A stretch of DNA of 64,000 nucleotides. Origin: Thermoplasmata archaeon (GTDB lineage: Archaea; Thermoplasmatota; E2; DHVEG-1). Positions 1 through 7,185 of this stretch are shown piece after piece. The DNA lies in assembly GCA_020054495.1 (NCBI GenBank), contig JAHWGK010000007.1:1-64000 (forward strand). The letters run 5' to 3'. The position numbers and the translations under genes were made by a program. The notes below the pieces were generated by a model, which ran no database searches, was not told the origin of the DNA, and worked only from the letters and a program-made list of their open reading frames with translations. Position 1 is the stretch's first letter, and each line of letters begins with the position of its first letter.

Positions 1-86
1 CATATGTCACACCTTGGGGTATCATATATGCTTGTTATGATACTCATAGGAAGCGACATATGTCCTGTCCTAACACAACTTTTTTT
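1..86 (+). ncRNA. nested stem-loop followed by a T-tract; candidate structured RNA or terminator
   Basis: CATATGTC at 1-8 pairs perfectly with GACATATG at 55-62. Inside it GTATCATA (19-26) pairs perfectly with TATGATAC (36-43) around a 9-nt loop. A run of seven T starts at 80, as at archaeal termination sites. It may be a small RNA or the end of a transcript that begins left of the window. Its interior has no start-codon-like core, unlike the elements at 361, 564 and 3295. No known RNA family was recognised. Confidence 0.4.
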
Positions 87-104
87 ATAATCATTTTAGA
101 CAAG

Positions 105-112
105 TTTATAAT
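105..112 (+). promoter_or_regulatory. TATA box of tRNA-Arg
   Basis: TTTATAAT lies about 30-36 bp before the mature 5' end of the tRNA, the spacing expected for an archaeal box A with a leader of a few nucleotides. Confidence 0.5.
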
Positions 113-140
113 CCGGTTTTTAATTGGTAAAGTTAATTTT

Positions 141-214
141 GGGCCCATAAGGTAGTCTGGATATCCTACTGGCCTTCGGAGCCGGTAACTGGGGTTCGAA
201 TCCCCATGGGTCCG
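141..214 (+). tRNA. tRNA-Arg (anticodon TCG)
   Basis: The acceptor strands GGGCCCA and TGGGTCC pair, with discriminator G at 214. The anticodon stem CTGGC/GCCGG closes the loop CTTCGGA, giving anticodon TCG (reads CGA). The T arm GGGGTTCGAATCCCC is canonical. No CCA is encoded and no intron is needed. Confidence 0.95.
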
Positions 215-360
215 TATTTATTTATCAGAGAAATCGAGACGGATCTTTTTTTTTAATTTTGTATTAATTATATTTTATTGTATTTTATAATAAACCAGCA
301 TAATACTTACAGAATGCTACAATAAATTTATCAACCAAAAGATGTTTACCTTAGATCATA

Positions 361-446
361 GGGGTCTAGTCTGGAAGTAAGTATGAATTTTAGGACAACC
401 TACTTTTTCATATCTTTTCTTCCTCCCTCAAAAAAAACTAGGCCCC
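361..446 (+). ncRNA. stem-bounded element, copy 1; candidate small RNA
   Basis: GGGGTCTAG (361-369) pairs with CTAGGCCCC (438-446), 9 bp with one G-U. Seven T follow at 451-457 and an AT-rich box (AATAAATTTATC, 331-342) lies about 25 bp upstream, so a plus-strand transcript starting near 361 and ending after 446 is plausible. The core is pyrimidine-rich: on the minus strand it reads an SD (GAGGGAGGA), ATG at 411, then AAA AAG TAG. It can be read as an RNA antisense to a gene start, or as an SD with a three-codon ORF. The region 215-752 holds no protein-sized gene. Confidence 0.4.
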
Positions 447-563
447 TTCGTTTTTTTAGTATTTTGTCGAAATAAAACCAGTGTAAAAACATTGTTTTTT
501 GTATCTAGATTGGATGATTGGTCTATAAATTACATATATGTAGCAATAGATAATAATTTATAT

Positions 564-648
564 GGGGTCTAGTTAGAAATTGAATTGTTATTTTCTCATT
601 GTCACCTCCTCTAATCATAATTACCTCATCTAATATTTGCTAGGCCCC
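564..648 (+). ncRNA. stem-bounded element, copy 2; candidate small RNA
   Basis: The same end sequences as copy 1 recur: GGGGTCTAG (564-572) and CTAGGCCCC (640-648). The core differs in sequence but keeps the same design: its complement reads AGAGGAGGTGACA, ATG at 599, AGA AAA TAA. TCACCTCCT in the core equals the archaeal anti-Shine-Dalgarno sequence. An AT-rich stretch at 523-540 could be the promoter. No T-tract follows. Confidence 0.38.
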
Positions 649-752
649 ATAGGAGTGTAATAACTTCACGGACAAACAACAGATTGAGTCTAATTTGATA
701 TATCTAGTAAAAGTCAATGTACTGGCATTTTAATCCTAAATATTCAATGATA

Positions 753-3140
753 TCAGCCTGGTAGTTCATTTTGTGGTGGTGGAGGTACACCATAGTCATC
801 TGGATCAGGTTGTAGATATTCCACTTCATAGATTGTATCCCAAGATGAACCAGAATTATAAAAACTACTTGTGCTATAAGAGCTGGCAGTAGTTAAAGCT
901 CCATTCCATGAATTTTCTTCCCAATATTCTTCTCCAGTTATCTCATCTTTAAAGGCTAAATATCCAACAGATACGTGCCATGTAATTGGTTGAGTGTTTT
1001 CATCGTCACTATCATGATCAGCATAGTAATGCACCCTAAATTTATATGTTCCATAAAGTGATTTACCTGAACCTGCATAGTTTGGAAGAGTCATATCTTC
1101 CGTTGCATAATAATGTTCTGGACCATACCCATCTGTATTATCGATGTCAAGATAGGGATAATCATTATATTGACCACCCATATTGTTGTAATATATGTGA
1201 CGCCCATCTGTATTGCTAATTGTTGGTTCCAATACATGAAGATCGACATCGCTATTACCCTGCCCCCACGTTAAAGTGAATGTAAGAGACGCTACAGAGG
1301 CAGATGATTTTATGCTATCTTTCAAGAACCCTGCCCAATTAGTTCGAGTATTTTCATCAGTAGCAAGTATTATTACATCGTTTTCACCAGCAAATAAAGG
1401 AACCTCTTGTGAAAATGATCCTCCATTCACTGGAACTACGAATTTTTGATTGCTAACAAAAATCAACGTTGAACTAACTGCTTTCTGCCCACCAGTTATT
1501 GTACCCGAGATTGTAACTTTACTTCCTGTTGTATCTCGAATGTCATCACCATCAGTATCTATTGGGGTATCAGGGCTAGTGAGTGTAACTGTTGGAAAAA
1601 TAGAATCATCCTTAAATTGTTTTTCTGCACCATCAAAGAGTTGGCTGTAAGCATTTGCAGGACTGAAGGTTTTTGAGCTAGCATGATAAAATATGTTATA
1701 TTGTCTGCCCGATCCTGCATTTTGGCCTGAGCTATAAACTCTGGTAAAACCATCATTATAAGTAAATGGTATCTGTCTTACGTCAGTACCTGGTGCTGTG
1801 CCATGATAGTTAGGATCATATATATCAAATCGCCCTCCACTATATTGATATGCAAGCACAGCATGCCCGCCTGCTGCCCAGCTTCCATTAACATATCTGG
1901 TCCTTAACCCAACAAGTTGAGGCTCACCACTTACAGTCATGCCGTGAATTAAACTATAAGCGACATCCTCAGATTTTGTCGTCGCCCACTCTTGCTCATC
2001 TCCATTTAGTGAACTCCATATACCTGAGGATCCCATTTGACAACGAGTGGCAAGTTCGACAGCTGTTTCATCGTCACGCCATTCAGCATCATCTCCCTCT
2101 CTATATTTTGTATATAAATTTCCAGCTGTTGATTTTTTATGCGCATAATACCATTTTGCGTAGCTAGTCATACCTAAACATACGCCACCAGATCTAAGAT
2201 ATGAACCCCAATTATCGATAAACCAGCCATCCTTCGAAGGTCTAAATTCAGTATCAGCTGCATAATCTGCCCCAAACCATTCATAAGCGGCCATCATAAG
2301 TTCAATTGCAGTGAAATTTGAAAAAGTCCCAGCATAGAATGTTATAGTATTTGCATCTGTATCTTGAGATACGAAACCTGTTGCTTCTAATCTGTTGTTT
2401 TCATCATCATAAGAATAAAATCTGATTGCTTTCTCATTTGTAACAAGACTTGGGTCGTATGGTAGTGTAACTAAACATGGTTTTTCAAAAGATTTATACG
2501 TGTCCCAAACAGCAGTACCATCTGTTTCAATGGTAATCATTTTGCTTGCAAAGTTAGTATTATCTGGTAAACCAGTAATATCCGTAATGTCTGAATAACT
2601 AATTTCAAAATTAACTGAATCTTCTGTAGCTGCTTTAGGTACATCAATATTAAATCCATAAAGTGGACTTGAGCTATCTGTAACTTTAATCTCTCCACCG
2701 TCATAGTCAACTGACCCTAAAGCAGCTGGAATATTATTGCCGGTACTGATACTTACTTTTCTTGAATCACCGGTCTCTCTGCTATCTTCATCTCCTATTG
2801 TAAATCCAACATAAAACGAAGCTATAATCAGTATTGCTACAACAGCAATAGCCCCTAAATACTTGAGAGATTTTGATTTTAACGTAGGCGAAGAAACATA
2901 AGTTGGTGCAACAGATTGAGGCGACGGCATTGGTTGTGTAGGTTGAGGCTGAATTGGTATAGTTGCTGCTGGTTGAGCTGGTGAAGCTGGTGGGGGCGCA
3001 TCAGGCGTTACTTGAGGCTCTGGTTGCAGTGTTAGTTGTTCTTTTATTATTTGTTCAGTTTCAGTTTTTGTGCCGCATTGAAGGCAAAAATTAGATCCTT
3101 CAGGTATTTCAGCTCCACAACTTGTACAAAATCTTTGCAT
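753..3140 (-). CDS. membrane-anchored zinc-ribbon protein with papain-like and YfaP-type domains
   Basis: A protein of 795 aa. Two CxxC pairs at residues 5-22 (CTSC, CLQC) form a cytoplasmic zinc ribbon. A Pro/Gln-rich linker follows, then a membrane helix near 94-114. The large outer part contains GGVCLGM (Cys near 321), GGHAVLAY (His near 424) and YDPN (Asp near 441), the order of a papain-like Cys-His-Asp triad. An Ig-like stretch follows, then near 633 DVDLHV and HIYY, typical of the DUF2135/YfaP family. I start at ATG 3140: the upstream GTG at 3158 overlaps the SD GAGGAG. The TATA box is at 3177-3186. Peptidase activity is inferred; an inactive papain-like fold is possible. Confidence 0.8.
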   Translation of the reverse strand: MQRFCTSCGAEIPEGSNFCLQCGTKTETEQIIKEQLTLQPEPQVTPDAPPPASPAQPAATIPIQPQPTQPMPSPQSVAPTYVSSPTLKSKSLKYLGAIAVVAILIIASFYVGFTIGDEDSRETGDSRKVSISTGNNIPAALGSVDYDGGEIKVTDSSSPLYGFNIDVPKAATEDSVNFEISYSDITDITGLPDNTNFASKMITIETDGTAVWDTYKSFEKPCLVTLPYDPSLVTNEKAIRFYSYDDENNRLEATGFVSQDTDANTITFYAGTFSNFTAIELMMAAYEWFGADYAADTEFRPSKDGWFIDNWGSYLRSGGVCLGMTSYAKWYYAHKKSTAGNLYTKYREGDDAEWRDDETAVELATRCQMGSSGIWSSLNGDEQEWATTKSEDVAYSLIHGMTVSGEPQLVGLRTRYVNGSWAAGGHAVLAYQYSGGRFDIYDPNYHGTAPGTDVRQIPFTYNDGFTRVYSSGQNAGSGRQYNIFYHASSKTFSPANAYSQLFDGAEKQFKDDSIFPTVTLTSPDTPIDTDGDDIRDTTGSKVTISGTITGGQKAVSSTLIFVSNQKFVVPVNGGSFSQEVPLFAGENDVIILATDENTRTNWAGFLKDSIKSSASVASLTFTLTWGQGNSDVDLHVLEPTISNTDGRHIYYNNMGGQYNDYPYLDIDNTDGYGPEHYYATEDMTLPNYAGSGKSLYGTYKFRVHYYADHDSDDENTQPITWHVSVGYLAFKDEITGEEYWEENSWNGALTTASSYSTSSFYNSGSSWDTIYEVEYLQPDPDDYGVPPPPQNELPG

Positions 3141-3176
3141 ATTTTCCCATCTCCTCACAGTATCATATCATTTGCT

Positions 3177-3186
3177 TATTTATAAA
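3177..3186 (-). promoter_or_regulatory. TATA box of the zinc-ribbon/papain-like gene
   Basis: TTTATAAATA on the minus strand lies 37 bp before ATG 3140. Transcription starting about 25 bp downstream would leave a short leader that carries the SD GAGGAG. Confidence 0.5.
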
Positions 3187-3260
3187 ACCATACCATGGAT
3201 AAGAAGTAATAATTTCACTTATGATCGTTATTTTTTCAAATTGACATTCTCACGCAAAAA

Positions 3261-3269
3261 TTATATAAA
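3261..3269 (+). promoter_or_regulatory. TATA box facing the 3295 element
   Basis: TTATATAAA on the plus strand sits about 26-34 bp before GGAATCTGG at 3295, so a plus-strand transcript would start at or just before the left arm of that element. No plus-strand protein gene follows. Confidence 0.45.
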
Positions 3270-3294
3270 GTATTAACATCAGAGTATATCTTAA

Positions 3295-3352
3295 GGAATC
3301 TGGATCACTTTATTTTATTCCTTTCATCTTTACCATCCACCCTCCAGATTCC
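3295..3352 (+). ncRNA. stem-bounded element, candidate small RNA
   Basis: GGAATCTGG (3295-3303) pairs perfectly with CCAGATTCC (3344-3352). A TATA box lies at the right distance upstream. The core is C/T-rich; its complement reads GGAGGGTGG, ATG, then seven more codons and TAA. The design matches the elements at 361 and 564 although the sequence differs. No T-tract follows directly. The rest of the gap 3141-3442 shows nothing more. Confidence 0.38.
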
Positions 3353-3442
3353 CCAACCCTCTTCTAATGATAAACAACAACGATTAACTCTGTCAGAAAC
3401 AATATCGAAAACTAATGCTATAACATTTCAGATAAAAAATAA

Positions 3443-3814
3443 TTAGGCGTATTTTCCTCTTAGTTTTCGCCGTTCTACCTTAACATCGGAAGGCGCAATA
3501 ATCATAAGATTATTTCCAATACCTGCAATATCTCCATTTATTTCCTTTGTTAATTTCTTGAGCTCACTTGTAATTCTTTTCAATATTACTTCTTCCTCAG
3601 CAATTGGTGAAAAATCAAGAATTAAAACATTCCCACCATATACATAGTCGGTAAAGTCCTTTAAGTCCTCGTATCTTTGAATCTCACCAACCCTAACATG
3701 CATCTTAGCGCCAAGTGTTTTACCGTCTGTTGATTCAACATATTTCTCAAGATCAACATATCCTTCAACGTCACTTGTGCTCTTATCGCCAAAAATCTTG
3801 TTAACTATTCCCAT
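3443..3814 (-). CDS. sepF: SepF-like cell division protein
   Basis: A protein of 123 aa beginning MGIVNKIFGD, then the SepF/DUF552 core (VNILDF-like strand NVLILDFSPIAEEE, KRITSELKKL helix, GIGNNLMIIAP end). In archaea SepF anchors FtsZ to the membrane; the N-terminal MGIVNKIF segment suits a short amphipathic membrane helix. An ATG four codons upstream (3826) abuts the SD AGGAG, so the later ATG at 3814 is preferred. The gene is followed on the same strand by nothing and preceded by the PUA protein at 3865, 38 bp away, probably co-transcribed. No ftsZ lies in the window. Confidence 0.85.
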   Translation of the reverse strand: MGIVNKIFGDKSTSDVEGYVDLEKYVESTDGKTLGAKMHVRVGEIQRYEDLKDFTDYVYGGNVLILDFSPIAEEEVILKRITSELKKLTKEINGDIAGIGNNLMIIAPSDVKVERRKLRGKYA

Positions 3815-3864
3815 AATAATAACCATCTCCTGATTTTAACTCTTATTCTAAAATATTTTTGTCT

Positions 3865-4362
3865 TTATAAACTTTTGGCGCCAAAATTCCACAGATTATC
3901 GCCCACATAGTGAATGGTCTTTATTGCCTTACCTTTTTTCTCGTTTATCATCTGCTCACCAGACATAATAGCGATACCAACAGCTAAAGGTTTTCTATAC
4001 TTTTCATCACATATCCATACTTGGTCATCCTCAGTTATATTTTTATCAGCATCAATTATACCCGGCGCCATAACATCTGCTCCGTTTGTAACAAACTTAA
4101 CAGCACCCATGTCAACAACAACAAAATTTTCTTTTGGTGTATATCTGTTCAACCCGTGCAGTGTAAAAACGATCTTATGCTCATAAATCATAAAACATGG
4201 TTCACCGTCCCAAAAAATCATCTTTATACCCTCAAAATCCCCCGCCTCTACTGACGATTTCTTATTAAAAAAAACAGAATCAAAAGTGTTTTTCAATTCA
4301 TTTTGGAACTTTTTTATATCTTTTGCTTTTAGGTAGTGTCTATTTTTTATTTTTTCAGACAT
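3865..4362 (-). CDS. PUA-domain RNA-binding protein (DUF1947/MCT-1-like)
   Basis: A protein of 165 aa. The N-terminal half (MSEKIKNRHYLKAKDIKKF) resembles the DUF1947 pre-PUA domain, and the second half (VDMGAVKFVTNGADVMAPGI ... AVGIAIMSGEQM) is a PUA domain with the usual G-A-V-x-F-x-x-x-G-A-x-V/L pattern. Archaeal homologues of this arrangement are related to eukaryotic MCT-1 and are thought to bind tRNA or rRNA; the exact role is not established. It lies upstream of sepF on the same strand and diverges from lsm at 4470, with a 107-bp shared promoter region. Confidence 0.85.
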   Translation of the reverse strand: MSEKIKNRHYLKAKDIKKFQNELKNTFDSVFFNKKSSVEAGDFEGIKMIFWDGEPCFMIYEHKIVFTLHGLNRYTPKENFVVVDMGAVKFVTNGADVMAPGIIDADKNITEDDQVWICDEKYRKPLAVGIAIMSGEQMINEKKGKAIKTIHYVGDNLWNFGAKSL

Positions 4363-4469
4363 GTTTTTAAGTTATTTACATACTTGTTTTTAATTTTTGG
4401 CTTTAATTTCTTTAAAAGCCCAAATCCTTATAAACAAGATATCTATTCCGTTTCCCCTAGGTAACAACC

Positions 4470-4688
4470 ATGGATAAACCGCTTAAAATATTACATGCAA
4501 GTTTGAACAATCGAGTAATGGTAGAGCTCAGAGGAGGACGTGGATACCATGGAACACTTGATGGATACGATGTCCCCCATATGAACCTCGTTTTAAAAAA
4601 TGCAGAGGAACTGGCACGAGGCGAATCAACTGCAAAACACAAAACGATTATTGTAAGAGGAGACAACATAATTTACGTATCACCATAA
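4470..4688 (+). CDS. archaeal Sm-like protein
   Basis: A protein of 72 aa, the full length of an archaeal LSm/SmAP. The Sm1 motif is visible as VMVELRGGRGYHGTLDGYD with MNLVL, and Sm2 as IIVRGDNIIYVSP. These proteins form heptameric rings that bind U-rich RNA. It starts 15 bp upstream of the ribosomal L37e gene, the classic archaeal lsm-rpl37e pair, so the two are surely one operon. Confidence 0.95.
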   Translation: MDKPLKILHASLNNRVMVELRGGRGYHGTLDGYDVPHMNLVLKNAEELARGESTAKHKTIIVRGDNIIYVSP

Positions 4689-4703
4689 TTGAGGTAATTG
4701 TAT

Positions 4704-4868
4704 ATGACCAAAGGAACTGCATCTAAAATGGGCGGTAAAAAAACCCACACCATCTGCAGACGATGTGGAAAACATGCATTCCATGTACAAAAAAGAATAT
4801 GTGCTGCCTGTGGGTTTGGAAAGTCAAAGAAAATCAGACATTATAACTGGTCTAAAAATAAAGCTTAA
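4704..4868 (+). CDS. rpl37e: 50S ribosomal protein L37e
   Basis: A protein of 54 aa, normal for L37e. It starts [13 protein letters not shown] and holds the zinc-ribbon pairs CRRC (residues 18-21) and CAAC (33-36), followed by [14 protein letters not shown]. The SD GAGGT lies 9 bp before ATG. It is the second gene of the lsm operon. Part of the large ribosomal subunit. Confidence 0.97.
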   Translation: MTKGTASKMGGKKTHTICRRCGKHAFHVQKRICAACGFGKSKKIRHYNWSKNKA

Positions 4869-4937
4869 AAAAGCAGTTTTTAAACTTCTTTTACAAGGTA
4901 AGTACAAAATATTTTGAGTAAAAACCATTTTGTCTTT

Positions 4938-6365
4938 CTAATCATCAAGGGGAGGGTACCCACCAATTTTCAAGCTAGGATCACCAAAAAGAACCCATGA
5001 CTGAGGGACTTGTACATCAATCCATGAGTCATTAGTCAGTTGAGCATCCCAATCCACGGCATATGTATCTACATATCTACTTAAGGCAGCCGCCCAGATA
5101 TCACCAATAATATCTAAATTGTTTTGACCATATTGCTTAAAGAACTCCACCTCTAGTTCACAAACCCCTCCTTCAAATGAAATCTTATCTTCTTTAGTAA
5201 ATCCAAGTGCAGTACAACCAATAGTAGCAATAGATCCTCCTCCTATTTTTCTCGTCATCATCCAGCTCCAGCATTCACGGGCGTATTCTCCATGTTTCTT
5301 AGCAGTCTCATTAAATATTTTGAAAATTGATACATCAAACTGACTGTTATGACATCCACCAACTACGCATACCGGGAGCCTATCCTTATTACGAAGTAGA
5401 GGTATCTGATATATACTAAATCCCTTAGTTCGGTTCTTATCATTTGGAAAATGATTTGTCCAAGTCATCGCAGACCCATGACCTGCAAAATAAACAAATC
5501 CACATCCTTTGTTCAGAGCTTTTGTTATATCGCGCCAGTGTGTTAATGTTCCATCCGATGTATAATGTTTTATTGGGTTAAAGCCAGTCATATTTTCAAA
5601 AATCATATCCGCATAATATTCGCCCTCGTATCCTACCCATTTGGGATTTTTATATTCAGGATATGTATCGCCTGCGAATGCTACCATGTCTTTAAACCAT
5701 GACTTATTGTACGCTGTTTTTTCATAATGTATTATTCTACTAACCGTAATTTTTACTTCAAGTCTATTTCTACAAGGTAATCTTCCAACAGCAATATCTG
5801 GATGGAGATCAATATATCTGTCTTCTGGCTGATCTCCATAAAGCCATTCGCCATAAACACCGTCTCCATCAGAATCCCAGCTTGAGAAATTACCTTCAGA
5901 ATCGTAGATATCAGCATAGTACATATCACTAATATAATGTGGCTCAAAGTGGTTACCCATTTGGACATATCTCACTGGAAGATGCCAATGGTTAAATTGC
6001 CGAATTTTACCACCAACTAAAAGGACATATTGAATACCACTATCTTCAATTGCATCTTTGATGAAATATTTGATTTTTTCAGCTTTGTCGCGCCCATACC
6101 AAATATCATCATAAACATAATCTAATGTAACAAGCTTTGTTCTAACACCAAATTTGTTCTTGTGACAAACAAGTGGTTGAAGAGATCTCTTAAACTTTGA
6201 AGGAGCTAATATCAAGAGATCACAGATACTATTATCATTATTACTCTTAGCCTTTGACATAAAATAATTCACACTTTGAGAATTAATCACTGGAAAAATA
6301 GTTAAAGTTAGAAATAAAATGACTATAATAAAAACAAAAATTTTTTTATATATCTCATTTCCCAT
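4938..6365 (-). CDS. secreted C25 (gingipain-type) cysteine peptidase
   Basis: A protein of 475 aa. An N-terminal signal peptide (KKIFVFIIVILFLTL) is followed by a caspase-like C25 fold: the early strand YVLLVGG, DIAVGRLPCRN, then the catalytic His in YFAGHGSAM (near 292) and Cys in VVGGCHNSQFD (near 337). The end LFGDPSLKIGGY is usual for the family. There is no visible C-terminal sorting motif. A TATA box (ATTTATAAAC, near 6388-6397) lies about 26 bp before ATG 6365, so the mRNA is probably leaderless and this start is preferred over ATG 6383. Such peptidases are known from sediment archaea for extracellular protein breakdown. Confidence 0.85.
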   Translation of the reverse strand: MGNEIYKKIFVFIIVILFLTLTIFPVINSQSVNYFMSKAKSNNDNSICDLLILAPSKFKRSLQPLVCHKNKFGVRTKLVTLDYVYDDIWYGRDKAEKIKYFIKDAIEDSGIQYVLLVGGKIRQFNHWHLPVRYVQMGNHFEPHYISDMYYADIYDSEGNFSSWDSDGDGVYGEWLYGDQPEDRYIDLHPDIAVGRLPCRNRLEVKITVSRIIHYEKTAYNKSWFKDMVAFAGDTYPEYKNPKWVGYEGEYYADMIFENMTGFNPIKHYTSDGTLTHWRDITKALNKGCGFVYFAGHGSAMTWTNHFPNDKNRTKGFSIYQIPLLRNKDRLPVCVVGGCHNSQFDVSIFKIFNETAKKHGEYARECWSWMMTRKIGGGSIATIGCTALGFTKEDKISFEGGVCELEVEFFKQYGQNNLDIIGDIWAAALSRYVDTYAVDWDAQLTNDSWIDVQVPQSWVLFGDPSLKIGGYPPLDD

Positions 6366-6450
6366 AATGATAATTATATTCATCGTTGTTTATAAATTTT
6401 TCCAAAAATAGTTAAAATTATTATACCAAAACCTCTATGACATCCATCCA

Positions 6451-7167
6451 ATGGAACATAACTGTATATTTTATTGTTACAGAAAAACTCGTGAGCTTAC
6501 TCATTACAAAACCAATAAAACAGAAAAAATTGAGCTGGTTATTTTTGATATGGATGGAGTACTAGCAGATATCATAAGTTCATGGAAATATATTCATGAT
6601 TATTTTAAGACTTCAAATGAGAGATCTGTCAACGAATATCTAAAAGGTAAAATTGACGATATGGAATTCATAAAACGAGATGTTTTTCTATGGAAAGAAA
6701 ACGGAAAACCAATTACTAAAGATAAACTCGTTGAAATTTTATCTGATGTACCGCTTATGAACGGGGCAAAAGAATGTTTAAAAAATCTTAAAGAAAAACA
6801 AATTAAAACTGCAATTATCAGCGCCGGTCTTGATATACTTGCAAATAGAGTTGCAAAAGAACTTGAAATTGATTTTGTTATTGCAAATGGCGTAAAAACT
6901 GATAAACACGGGCGTCTTAATGGAGTAGGTGTTCTAGGTGTAAGATTGATGTATAAAGACTGGGCTGTAAAAGCTCTTGCTGAGCAGCAAAATATCCCAC
7001 TAGAAAAAATTGCTACTGTAGGTAATTCTTGTTTTGATATTCCCATGCTTGAGATGTCAGGATTAAGCATAGCTTTTAATCCAGGAGATGATTGTACCAG
7101 AAAAGCAGCTGATGTAATTGTTGAAGAAAAGGATTTAAGCAAAATATTGCCATTTATTGAACGATAA
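6451..7167 (+). CDS. HAD-superfamily phosphatase, SerB-like
   Basis: A protein of 238 aa with HAD motif I VIFDMDGVLAD, motif II ISAGLD, the region KTDKHGRLNG and motif IV VGNSCFDIPML. The cap between motifs I and II is helical, as in phosphoserine phosphatases. Serine-phosphate hydrolysis is likely but not proven. The first 30 residues before the fold look unusual (MEHNCIFYCYRKT) and no SD precedes ATG 6451, so the true start may be further in. It diverges from the C25 peptidase gene. Confidence 0.8.
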   Translation: MEHNCIFYCYRKTRELTHYKTNKTEKIELVIFDMDGVLADIISSWKYIHDYFKTSNERSVNEYLKGKIDDMEFIKRDVFLWKENGKPITKDKLVEILSDVPLMNGAKECLKNLKEKQIKTAIISAGLDILANRVAKELEIDFVIANGVKTDKHGRLNGVGVLGVRLMYKDWAVKALAEQQNIPLEKIATVGNSCFDIPMLEMSGLSIAFNPGDDCTRKAADVIVEEKDLSKILPFIER

Positions 7168-7185
7168 CATCAAACATTACTTGTT

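Noticed and set aside
6600-7142. ORF of 180 aa on the minus strand
   Set aside because: Antisense to the HAD phosphatase, which has complete motifs.
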